DNA of 12,961 nucleotides. It comes from DATLFA01 sp039934635 (GTDB lineage: Bacteria; Actinomycetota; Acidimicrobiia; Acidimicrobiales; WLNW01). Shown piece after piece: positions 5,491-10,931 of this stretch. A program made the translations under genes and the position numbers. The stretch lies in NCBI GenBank assembly GCA_039934635.1, contig JBDTLT010000154.1:1-12961 (forward strand), in the 5' to 3' direction. Position 1 is the first letter of the stretch; every line of letters starts with the position of its first letter. Under the pieces are notes generated by a model. The model was not told the DNA's origin, ran no database searches, and saw nothing but the letters and a program-made list of their open reading frames with translations.

Positions 5491-6696
5491 TCAGTCGGCG
5501 ATCGCGGCGGCCTTTTTCTTTTCGGGCAGCCCGACCCGCGCGTCGGGCGCCGCCCATGCCGGCCACCGCTCACGGCTCTTCTTGGCCAGGCGGTGCAGCA
5601 ATGCGATGGCGCCCGGATCGTCGTCGCCCGGCCGCGTCTCGATCACACCCTCTTGCACCATCTGCTGCATGATCGCCCGCCCGAGATCGGTGCGAACGAT
5701 CGTCAGCGTCCAGTCGTTGAACGCGCCGATGCCACCGGTCGAAATGTCGGCGTGTTCGGCGGCGAAGTCGGGGCAATAGGTGCAACCCTCGCGTGTCCAC
5801 GCGTGACATTCCTTCAGTGGAATCTCGTGGAATTCTCCGTTGCGCAACCAGATCTGGAACGCGCCTTTGACGTTGACCTTGACGATGTCGGTGCGGTGCA
5901 TCCCGTATTTGGTGAGGAACAATTCTTCGAAGATCGAGTCGTCGAATGTCTTGGAACACAACAGGCCGATGTTGAGCTTGATCGGTTTGCCGATCTTGCC
6001 GACGCGGCGTGACCACATCACCGGTGGAACCGACGATTGGCAACTCATACCGACGAGCGCCAAATTCTCGAGGCCTCGTTCGATGGCCATCGGCAGGGCC
6101 AAAGTGTTGGCCGAGTAGGTGTATCGGCTCCCCGCGCCCTGCAGCACCTCTTCGCGATTGGTCGCGACGCCGGGGATTGCCTTCCACGACGTGCCGTCAC
6201 CCTCGAGATACGAAACCAACGCGCCGTCGATGATCTTGTTGTCGAGACACCAGATCAAGATCGCGGAGACGAGCCCGCCGTCTTGCCCGAGCTTGTGCAC
6301 GGTGTCGTCGGACGCGCGCACGAGCATGATGTCGCTGTAGATGCCGGAGAGCTCCGTGTCCTCACGATCGCGGCCGAAGAGATGTTCGTTGGCCTCGGGT
6401 TCCCACAGGCGAAATCGGGGACACGCCCGCGTGCACGACGTACAGCCCTTTTCGCCGTGAATGCAATTGTCGGCACCCAGTTCTTCTTCGAGATGGAACG
6501 GCTTGTAGGCGCCGGGCTCGTGCGTGTATCCGATGACGTCGTGGGGACAGGCCACGACGCAGCCGGCACAGCCAGTGCAAAGCCCCGAGGTGATGACCTC
6601 GCTGTAGAGCTCTTTCCATTGGTACGTCCAGCGCGGCTGCTTGCCATTCGCGGGCGCGGTAGTTGCACTGTCGACGTCCGGTTCTGAAAGGCTCAC
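5491..6696 (-). CDS. FrhB-like coenzyme F420 hydrogenase/dehydrogenase beta-subunit family protein
   Basis: The 401-aa protein has two ferredoxin-like [4Fe-4S] motifs near the N-terminus: Cys40, 43, 46, 50 (CTGCAGCVVACP) and Cys78, 85, 88, 92. Downstream are family landmarks of the FrhB N- and C-terminal domains: QDGGLVSAI, GAGSRYTYS, GMSCQ (Cys219), GLLCSKTFDD (Cys247), and GCTYCPDFAAEHADISTGG (Cys305, Cys308). Family members are iron-sulfur flavoproteins that move electrons between ferredoxin-type donors and F420 or related acceptors. Here no hydrogenase subunits are nearby, so a stand-alone F420 or other substrate reductase is likely. The start is GTG 6696 because GGAGG lies 5 nt upstream. 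The open frame continues to 6981, but that part crosses the divergent gene. The C-terminus is lysine-rich (PEKKKAAAIAD). Confidence 0.9.
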   Translation of the reverse strand: MSLSEPDVDSATTAPANGKQPRWTYQWKELYSEVITSGLCTGCAGCVVACPHDVIGYTHEPGAYKPFHLEEELGADNCIHGEKGCTSCTRACPRFRLWEPEANEHLFGRDREDTELSGIYSDIMLVRASDDTVHKLGQDGGLVSAILIWCLDNKIIDGALVSYLEGDGTSWKAIPGVATNREEVLQGAGSRYTYSANTLALPMAIERGLENLALVGMSCQSSVPPVMWSRRVGKIGKPIKLNIGLLCSKTFDDSIFEELFLTKYGMHRTDIVKVNVKGAFQIWLRNGEFHEIPLKECHAWTREGCTYCPDFAAEHADISTGGIGAFNDWTLTIVRTDLGRAIMQQMVQEGVIETRPGDDDPGAIALLHRLAKKSRERWPAWAAPDARVGLPEKKKAAAIAD

Positions 6697-6701
6697 CGCA
6701 T

Positions 6702-6731
6702 CCTCCACTTGTTGGGAGTGGCGTGAGCGTA
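6702..6731 (-). promoter_or_regulatory. Ribosome site and possible -10 for the FrhB-like gene
   Basis: On the minus strand GGAGG (6702-6706) precedes the GTG at 6696 by 5 nt and fixes the start. TACGCT (6726-6731) fits TAnnnT and would give a leader of about 20-25 nt. The ribosome site is well supported; the -10 is tentative. Confidence 0.5.
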
Positions 6732-6829
6732 ATGAGAGCGACTGAAAGCTGACGGACTCACCGTGCCAAAGATCGCAGCTTCTTACCGTCCAACGCAATT
6801 GCAGGTATCCGAAGTCATGTCGATCAGCC

Positions 6830-6849
6830 GCACTTGTCGTGCACTTGTC
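6830..6849. repeat. Short direct repeat before the PPOX gene
   Basis: GCACTTGTC occurs twice (6830-6838 and 6841-6849) with an 11-bp period, ending 4 bp before the ATG at 6854. A one-helical-turn spacing could suit a dimeric DNA-binding protein, or it could be chance. The rest of the 157-bp divergent gap holds a GCAATTGC palindrome (6794-6801) and no gene. Confidence 0.35.
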
Positions 6850-6853
6850 TGCA

Positions 6854-7270
6854 ATGTTTGATGACAAGTTGCTCGCAGCCGCCGCGCGTGCGCCGGTCGC
6901 CCGACTGGCCACGATTGCCGCGTCGGGGGCCGTCGATCTCGTGCCGATCACGTTCGCGCTCTCGGGTCCGATCATCGTCACTGCGATCGATCACAAGCCG
7001 AAGCAGACGCGGCAGTTACGGCGACTCGACAACATCACCCGTGACCCGCGTGTCACCGTGCTCATGGATCACTACGACGACAACGAGTGGTCAGCGTTGT
7101 GGTGGGTTCGGATGCGTGGACTGGCGACCGTCATCGAAGATGGACCGCGTTTCGCGTCGGCGGTCGCGCAACTCGTGGCGAAGTATCCGCAGCACTATGG
7201 ACGAACGCCGCCGCAAGGTCCGGTGATCGAGATCACCGTGACCGACGTGCGCACATGGAGCGCGTCATGA
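6854..7270 (+). CDS. PPOX-class F420-dependent oxidoreductase (TIGR03668-like)
   Basis: The 138-aa protein is a small split-barrel flavin/deazaflavin-binding enzyme. It reads MFDDKLLAAAARAPVARLAT, then VDLVPITFALSGPIIVTAID, then HKPKQTRQLRRLDNITRDPR, VTVLMDHYDDNEWSALWWVR and later KYPQHYG. The HKPK...LRRL.NI and DHYDD.WSALWWVR blocks match the actinobacterial TIGR03668 family, which is found in F420-producing species. Such enzymes transfer hydride between F420 and small substrates; the substrate is unknown. I prefer the ATG at 6854 over GTG 6839 because the family begins close to this point; there is no ribosome site for either. It is divergent from the FrhB-like gene, which could recycle F420. 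Its TGA stop directly abuts the stop of the thioesterase gene on the other strand. Confidence 0.88.
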   Translation: MFDDKLLAAAARAPVARLATIAASGAVDLVPITFALSGPIIVTAIDHKPKQTRQLRRLDNITRDPRVTVLMDHYDDNEWSALWWVRMRGLATVIEDGPRFASAVAQLVAKYPQHYGRTPPQGPVIEITVTDVRTWSAS

Positions 7271-7876
7271 CTCGATGATCACCTTGGTGCATGTACAGCG
7301 GGCGACGATGGTGTCGCCATGATGCATCGTCGCCTCCGTGTAGATACGCCGGCCTTCTCGCCGCGCGACGCGCGCGTCGATCTGCAGTGGCCTACCGATC
7401 GGGACCGGGCGTCGATAGTGCACGGTGAGCTCGCTGGCGGCGCACGTCTCGTCCAACACGCGCGTGAGGAACGCGGTGGCATCGTCGAAGAGCGCGGCGA
7501 TGATGCCACCGTGCGCGTGACCCGGCGGCCCTTCGCACCCTGGACCGAGCTGGACTTCGCAGTGCACCTCGTCGCCGACACGGCGCGCCACGAGGTCGGT
7601 CGCAAATGGGTTGGCCGAGCCGGACACCGGGCACCGATCGAAATGCTCTACCGGTGCGCCGTCGGGTGGCGGGCCGCCCGCGCGATCGGTGCGCATCGCG
7701 TCGGCCGCGCGCACGAGGCGCGGGCACTGTTCGAGCTCTGCCGCGAGGCGGTGCGCCTCGTCGGCGATGCGGGCGAGCAGAGTGCCGGCGCCTTCATGGG
7801 CGACGAGCGCGTGCGCGAGGCGACGCACTGCCGTTGCCGCGTCGATCTGAGGCGTGCTGTCGTGACGGTCGTTCAT
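7265..7876 (-). CDS. PaaI-family hotdog thioesterase with helical N-terminal extension
   Basis: The 203-aa protein has a C-terminal hotdog domain (about residues 80-203) with the PaaI signature GPPGHAHGGIIAALFDDATA; His122-Gly-Gly and Asp131/Asp132 supply the expected active-site region. Later strands ASELTVHYRRPVPIGRPLQI and RRIYTEATM fit the fold. Family members hydrolyse acyl-CoA thioesters. The first 75 residues are a predicted helical extension (ALVAHEGAGTLLARIADEAH) that short PaaI proteins lack, and they may help oligomerise or bind a partner. The start is ATG 7876; CACAAT stands 6 nt upstream as a possible -10 for a leaderless message. The frame is open to 8110, but this would cross the TetR gene. 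It is divergent from the TetR gene, which may control it. Confidence 0.88.
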   Translation of the reverse strand: MNDRHDSTPQIDAATAVRRLAHALVAHEGAGTLLARIADEAHRLAAELEQCPRLVRAADAMRTDRAGGPPPDGAPVEHFDRCPVSGSANPFATDLVARRVGDEVHCEVQLGPGCEGPPGHAHGGIIAALFDDATAFLTRVLDETCAASELTVHYRRPVPIGRPLQIDARVARREGRRIYTEATMHHGDTIVARCTCTKVIIES

Positions 7877-7882
7877 GACGCA

Positions 7883-7888
7883 ATTGTG
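7883..7888 (-). promoter_or_regulatory. Candidate -10 element for the thioesterase gene
   Basis: Minus-strand CACAAT lies 6 nt before the ATG at 7876, matching the receiver-only regulator, where GACAAT lies 6 nt before its GTG. Confidence 0.35.
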
Positions 7889-7912
7889 CCCGCGTCGGAC
7901 TGGGCGCGGCCT

Positions 7913-7967
7913 GAGCGGCCCAACGAGTCGGAGGTAGGCCCGAGCGGCCCAACGAGTCGGAGGTAGG
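7913..7967. repeat. Tandem 26-bp direct repeat in the TetR promoter
   Basis: Two identical 26-bp units (7913-7938 and 7942-7967; both start GAGCGGCCCAACG and end GGAGGTAGG) are separated by 3 bp, a period of 29 bp. The second copy runs into the TAGGGT -10 of the TetR gene; in the first the equivalent hexamer is TAGGCC. It looks like a recent duplication of promoter or operator DNA. Confidence 0.8.
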
Positions 7968-7969
7968 GT
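7964..7969 (+). promoter_or_regulatory. Candidate -10 element for the TetR gene
   Basis: TAGGGT is followed by 7 nt and ATG at 7977. No ribosome site is present, so the message is probably leaderless. Confidence 0.5.
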
Positions 7970-7976
7970 GCGATCG

Positions 7977-8612
7977 ATGGCCGCGCGCAAAGCATCCGAC
8001 GACCCGTCGACGCGTGAGCGGCTACTCGCGGTCGCCGAGCGACTCTTCGCGGAGCGCGGTATCGGGTTCGTCTCGGTACGTGACATCACCACCGAGGCCC
8101 GGGCGAACATCGCCGCGATCAGCTATCACTTCGGCTCCAAAGACGGCTTGCTCGAGGCCATCGTGGTCGAACGGGCGGCGCAGCTGGGCAAGCGGCGCAA
8201 CGAGCTGCTCGACGCCATCGAGGCATCGCCCGAACCAAAGCTGCGTGATCTCGTGGCCGCATTGGTCGTGCCGATCGCCGAGTTGGCCGCCGACTACGAC
8301 GGCGGTGGGCGACACTGGATAAGGGTCAAGGCCGATCTGCGGGGCAAGCCTGACATGACCTCGCTGCTCGAATCGGCGTTCGAGCCCTACACCCGCCGGT
8401 ACCTCGAGGTGCTCGAGCGGGTGACTCCTCAACTCGAGCCTGCCGTCCGCGTCGCGCGGTTCGCGGTGGCAAAAGAAGCGGTCGAGCAGGTTTTCGCGAA
8501 CGACCAGTTGCCCGGCTGGGTCTCCCGCCAGGTCGAGTTCCGCTCCGAGCGTCTCGCCGACATCGTCATCGATTTCGTCACCGCCGGCCTCGCAACGCCC
8601 CTGTCGACGTAG
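7977..8612 (+). CDS. TetR-family transcriptional regulator
   Basis: The 211-aa protein has a typical TetR N-terminal DNA-binding domain: STRERLLAVAERLFAERG, then FVSVRDITTEARANIAAISY with HFGSKDGLLEAIV, which is the helix-turn-helix and the following helix. The remaining 150 residues are the variable ligand and dimer domain, containing HWIRVKADLRGKPD and ending in FVTAGLATPLST. I use ATG 7977. An in-frame GTG lies at 7968 inside the -10-like TAGGGT, and is less likely. The gene is divergent from the PaaI thioesterase across 100 bp that includes the tandem repeat, so the natural guess is that it regulates itself and the thioesterase. The ligand is unknown, though a fatty acyl or aromatic acyl compound would fit a thioesterase target. 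Confidence 0.9.
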   Translation: MAARKASDDPSTRERLLAVAERLFAERGIGFVSVRDITTEARANIAAISYHFGSKDGLLEAIVVERAAQLGKRRNELLDAIEASPEPKLRDLVAALVVPIAELAADYDGGGRHWIRVKADLRGKPDMTSLLESAFEPYTRRYLEVLERVTPQLEPAVRVARFAVAKEAVEQVFANDQLPGWVSRQVEFRSERLADIVIDFVTAGLATPLST

Positions 8613-8617
8613 AGGCA

Positions 8618-8639
8618 CCTGCGACACTGTCGACGCAGG
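8618..8639. terminator. Small inverted repeat after the TetR gene
   Basis: CCTGCG (8618-8623) and CGCAGG (8634-8639) pair around a 10-nt loop, 5 bp after the TetR stop. There is no T-run. It is a weak terminator candidate. Confidence 0.35.
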
Positions 8640-8653
8640 AGAGATTGGGCCCC

Positions 8654-8659
8654 TAGTGT
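8654..8659 (+). promoter_or_regulatory. Candidate -10 element for the ferredoxin-bacterioferritin operon
   Basis: TAGTGT fits TAnnnT and would place the transcript start near 8666, leaving a short leader with weak GAAGGG (8667-8672) before GTG 8683. I see no AT-rich iron-box (IdeR/DtxR-type palindrome) in the 70-bp gap. Confidence 0.3.
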
Positions 8660-8682
8660 CTGCGGCGAAGGGCTAGGCGCCG

Positions 8683-8892
8683 GTGTACGTCTGTTTGTGT
8701 CGTGCAGTCAGCAACATCACGATCGAAGCAGCGATACGCGCCGGTGCAAACACCGTCGAACTCGTGAGCGAGCAATGCGGAGCAGCGAGCCAATGCGGCA
8801 AATGTCGCCACACAATCGAGATCATGCTCACCGGCCTGGCCGCGCCGGTGCACAAGAATGCGCTGAACGCGCAACGGAGGAGTAGGCGATGA
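8683..8892 (+). CDS. bfd: Bacterioferritin-associated ferredoxin ([2Fe-2S], BFD-like)
   Basis: The 69-aa protein matches the BFD-like [2Fe-2S] family. It begins MYVCLCRAVS with Cys4 and Cys6 (CxC) and continues to SQCGKCR with Cys38 and Cys41 (CxxC), the four cluster ligands. In characterised bacteria this ferredoxin binds bacterioferritin and passes electrons through the haem to reduce and release stored iron. Its gene is directly upstream of a bacterioferritin gene, and the two overlap by the 4 bases ATGA, which supports this partnership. The start is GTG 8683, with only a weak GAAGGG upstream. The C-terminal tail (HKNALNAQRRSRR) is basic, and its DNA includes the ribosome site of the next gene. 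Confidence 0.9.
   Translation: MYVCLCRAVSNITIEAAIRAGANTVELVSEQCGAASQCGKCRHTIEIMLTGLAAPVHKNALNAQRRSRR
8876..8882 (+). promoter_or_regulatory. Strong ribosome site for bacterioferritin
   Basis: GGAGGAG lies 6 nt before ATG 8889, within the last codons of the ferredoxin gene. It is the strongest Shine-Dalgarno in the window and suggests much higher translation of bacterioferritin than of its ferredoxin. Confidence 0.75.
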
Positions 8893-9359
8893 CCGAACGC
8901 AGCAAAGTGATCGATGCCTTGAACGGGTTGATCACGACCGAGATGGGCGCGATCAACCAGTACTTCGTGCACGCGAAGATCTGCGACAGTCGCGGTCTCG
9001 CGCGTGTAGCCCACAAGCTGCGTGAGTCATCGATGGAAGAAATGCGCGACGTCGAGACCCTGATGGATCGGGTACTCCTGCTCGGTGGCCTGCCGAACCT
9101 GCAGCGCATCGAGGCATTCCAGGTCGGTGAGAACATCGTCGAGATGTTCGAGTTACACGCACTGCTCGAGCAGGGCGCCGTCGATCAGCTCAAGTCCGCG
9201 ATAGCCGACTGCGACAGTGAGGGCGACGTCGGCAGCAGCCAGTTGCTGCGCGCGATGGTCGCCGAAGAAGAGGGGCAGCTCGATTGGCTCAAGACACAAC
9301 TCGAGCTGATCGAGCAACTAGGCGAAAACACGTACCTCGCGCAGCAGCTCTATGAGTAA
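8889..9359 (+). CDS. bfr: Bacterioferritin with altered ferroxidase ligands
   Basis: The 156-aa protein aligns with Escherichia coli bacterioferritin along its whole length (AINQYFVHAK, LLLGGLPNLQ, EEEGQLDWLKTQLELI). Bacterioferritins form 24-subunit cages that store iron, with a haem between subunit pairs. Met52, the haem ligand, is present (EEMRDVE), and so are Glu18, Glu51, Glu94 and Glu127 of the di-iron site. The two histidine ligands seem replaced: position 54 is Asp and position 130 is Gln. The cage could therefore be haem-binding but weak in iron oxidation, or use a changed di-iron site, or mix with a second subunit encoded elsewhere. It is co-translated with the ferredoxin, and its stop overlaps the next start by 8 bases. 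Confidence 0.92.
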   Translation: MTERSKVIDALNGLITTEMGAINQYFVHAKICDSRGLARVAHKLRESSMEEMRDVETLMDRVLLLGGLPNLQRIEAFQVGENIVEMFELHALLEQGAVDQLKSAIADCDSEGDVGSSQLLRAMVAEEEGQLDWLKTQLELIEQLGENTYLAQQLYE

Positions 9360-9666
9360 TGAAAACCACATGGTGCGGCTGGTGATGATTCATTCGGTCC
9401 GCGACTTCGACGAGTTCATCGCGCGCTTCCATGACGGCGACGGGCGACGCGAACTTCGGGGCATCGTGCGCCACTGGGTGCACCGTTCGGTGGACAATCC
9501 GAGCGAGGTGATGGTCACCCTCGAGCTCGAAACGCGGGCCGCCGCCGAGGCGCTGCTCGCAGAAGGCCACCTGATCCAGGCGTGGATCGAACGTGCCGGT
9601 GTCGACATCTACCCGGCCGTGTTCATCGGAGAGGTTGTCGCGAGCGGCGCAGTCACCCCTCCCTGA
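9352..9666 (+). CDS. Small hypothetical protein, possible dimeric alpha/beta-barrel fold
   Basis: The 104-aa protein starts at ATG 9352, overlapping the bacterioferritin end by 8 bases, so it is in the same operon; ATG 9370 is another possible start. The pattern VRLVMIHSVRDFDEFIARFH, GIVRHWVHRSVDN, SEVMVTLELETRAAAEALLA and GVDIYPAVFIGEV alternates strands and helices, like ferredoxin-like dimeric barrels of the antibiotic biosynthesis monooxygenase/EthD type. That superfamily includes haem-degrading enzymes, which would fit a haem-containing partner, but I see no motif proving it. The function is unknown. No ribosome site is obvious, which agrees with translational coupling. It is followed by the next promoter after about 30 bp. 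Confidence 0.75.
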   Translation: MSNENHMVRLVMIHSVRDFDEFIARFHDGDGRRELRGIVRHWVHRSVDNPSEVMVTLELETRAAAEALLAEGHLIQAWIERAGVDIYPAVFIGEVVASGAVTPP

Positions 9667-9693
9667 ACCCCCTGCCACCGATGCCGCAGTCCC

Positions 9694-9699
9694 TAAGAT
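9694..9699 (+). promoter_or_regulatory. Candidate -10 element for the NarL-type regulator
   Basis: TAAGAT stands 7 nt before GTG 9707. This spacing favours a leaderless start at GTG rather than at the ATG 9698 that overlaps the hexamer. Confidence 0.5.
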
Positions 9700-9706
9700 G
9701 CGGTCG

Positions 9707-10372
9707 GTGGGTATCCGCGTCGTGTTGGCCGAAGACAACGTGTTGTTGCGCGAGGGGGTCGTCCGTCTCCTCGGGTCGGTCAAAGGTCTCGAAGTCGTCG
9801 GGTCGTGCGGCACCTTCGACGAACTCGTGGCCCTCGTCGGCGATATGGACCCCGACGTGGTCGTCACCGACATCCGCATGCCGCCGACCGGTACCGACGA
9901 GGGCATCCGGGCGGCCAACCGCTTTCGCGAGTCGCATCCCGGTGTGGGCGTGGTCGTGCTGAGCCAATACGCCGACCCCGTCTACGCGCTGGCGCTGCTC
10001 GAGCACGGCTCCGAACAACGCGCCTACCTGCTGAAGGATCGGGTGTCCGACATCGATCAGCTCGTCGACGCCATTCGGGTCGTGAGCAGCGGTGGGTCGG
10101 TGATCGACCCCAAGGTGGTCGAGGAGCTCGTGCTCGCCCGCGGCCGCAAGCCACCGTCGCGGTTGCAGCACTTGACCGCGCGTGAGCGCGACATCCTCCA
10201 CGAGATGGCGCAGGGCCGCAGCAACGCCGCGATCGCCGCCGCGCTCGGGCTGAGCGAGCGGGCGGTCGAAAAGCACTCCAACTCGATCTTCGCCAAGCTG
10301 CACCTGAACGAGGAGCCCGACCTGAACCGCCGGGTCAAGGCCGTCCTCGTCTACCTGGCCGACGGGTCCTGA
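9707..10372 (+). CDS. NarL/LuxR-type response regulator
   Basis: The 221-aa regulator has an N-terminal receiver domain and a C-terminal LuxR-type helix-turn-helix. In the receiver, Glu9 and Asp10 (LAEDN) hold the metal, Asp55 (VVVTDIRMPP) is the phospho-acceptor and AYLLKD gives the conserved lysine. The DNA-binding part reads LTARERDILHEMAQGRSNAA, IAAALGLSERAVEKHSNSIF and AKLHL. Phosphorylation by a histidine kinase would promote dimerisation and DNA binding. I start at GTG 9707 because of TAAGAT 7 nt upstream; ATG 9698 would add MRS. It stands before a receiver-only regulator and converges, across that gene, on a kinase of the class that pairs with NarL regulators, the most obvious partner in the window. 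Confidence 0.93.
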   Translation: MGIRVVLAEDNVLLREGVVRLLGSVKGLEVVGSCGTFDELVALVGDMDPDVVVTDIRMPPTGTDEGIRAANRFRESHPGVGVVVLSQYADPVYALALLEHGSEQRAYLLKDRVSDIDQLVDAIRVVSSGGSVIDPKVVEELVLARGRKPPSRLQHLTARERDILHEMAQGRSNAAIAAALGLSERAVEKHSNSIFAKLHLNEEPDLNRRVKAVLVYLADGS

Positions 10373-10374
10373 GC

Positions 10375-10386
10375 GGGCTACGGCCC
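10375..10386 (+). terminator. Short stem with UACG tetraloop after the NarL-type regulator
   Basis: GGGC-TACG-GCCC begins 2 bp after the regulator's TGA. In RNA it is a C(UACG)G loop of the very stable UNCG class, but the stem is only 4 bp and no T-run follows. Confidence 0.35.
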
Positions 10387-10426
10387 TCGAAACGCGGTGT
10401 CCGGGCCGGGAACGGCGTCGAGCGGG

Positions 10427-10492
10427 TACTTCTTCACGGACAGGGGTGCCAGCACCACCGTGCGCCGTGGGTTGGCTTACTTCTCGGACAGG
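10427..10492. repeat. Imperfect direct repeat upstream of the receiver-only regulator
   Basis: TACTTCTTCACGGACAGG (10427-10444) and TACTTCTCGGACAGG (10478-10492) differ by a 3-nt gap. They sit in the 143-bp gap between the two response regulators, the second about 24 bp before the start. They may be binding sites for a regulator; no ORF is supported here. Confidence 0.4.
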
Positions 10493-10503
10493 CCGGGGCA
10501 CGC

Positions 10504-10509
10504 GACAAT
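10504..10509 (+). promoter_or_regulatory. Candidate -10 element for the receiver-only regulator
   Basis: GACAAT (4 of 6 matches to TATAAT) lies 6 nt before GTG 10516, in keeping with the other presumed leaderless starts. Confidence 0.4.
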
Positions 10510-10515
10510 GGGTTC

Positions 10516-10908
10516 GTGGACCCCGTCCGTGTGCTCATCGTCGACGACCAGGCGCCGTTTCTGGCGGCACTGCGGGCAGTCGTAACGCGCCTCGGAGAAT
10601 TCACCCTTGTAGGCGAAGCGACGTCGGGCGAGCAGGCGGTCGAACTCGCCGCGGAGACCGCGCCCGATCTGGTGTTGATGGACATCAACATGGGCGGGAT
10701 CGACGGCCTCGAGGCGACGGCGCAGATCGTCAAGGCCCGGCCCGAGACCCTCGTTGTCCTCGTCTCGACCTACACCCTCGAACAGTTGCCCCCGCACGCC
10801 CGTACGTGCGGCGCGGCTGCATACGTCAACAAGGACGAGCTGAGCCCTCGAGCAGTGCGGCGCATCTGGGCCGACGGCGGCGACGACAGTTGGCGGGCAA
10901 CCGGCTAG
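10516..10908 (+). CDS. Stand-alone receiver-domain response regulator
   Basis: The 130-aa protein is a receiver domain only. It has Asp10-Asp11 (LIVDDQ), Asp56 (VLMDINMGG) as the phospho-acceptor, a Ser/Thr switch position at VLVSTYT (Ser84, Thr85) and Lys106 (AYVNKD). No DNA-binding or enzymatic output domain follows; the last 20 residues are a short tail (RIWADGGDDSWRATG). Such regulators act by protein contact, as phosphate sinks or by shuttling phosphate. The start is GTG 10516, with GACAAT 6 nt upstream. It converges with the histidine kinase gene, with a 23-bp gap between the stops, so the two may be functionally linked although they are not co-transcribed. Confidence 0.9.
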   Translation: MDPVRVLIVDDQAPFLAALRAVVTRLGEFTLVGEATSGEQAVELAAETAPDLVLMDINMGGIDGLEATAQIVKARPETLVVLVSTYTLEQLPPHARTCGAAAYVNKDELSPRAVRRIWADGGDDSWRATG

Positions 10909-10931
10909 TGCGCCGACGCGCTACATACGCG

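Noticed and set aside
6697..6981. N-terminal extension of the FrhB-like protein to 6981
   Set aside because: It crosses the promoter and 5' end of the divergent PPOX gene; GTG 6696 has GGAGG at an ideal distance.
8613..8682. Iron-box (IdeR/DtxR-type) operator before the ferredoxin-bacterioferritin operon
   Set aside because: The gap has no AT-rich TTAGG-type palindrome; only a weak -10 and a short GC hairpin were found.
9653..10501. 282-codon minus-strand frame opposite the NarL-type regulator
   Set aside because: The plus strand encodes a textbook receiver and LuxR helix-turn-helix; the opposite product has no recognisable domain.
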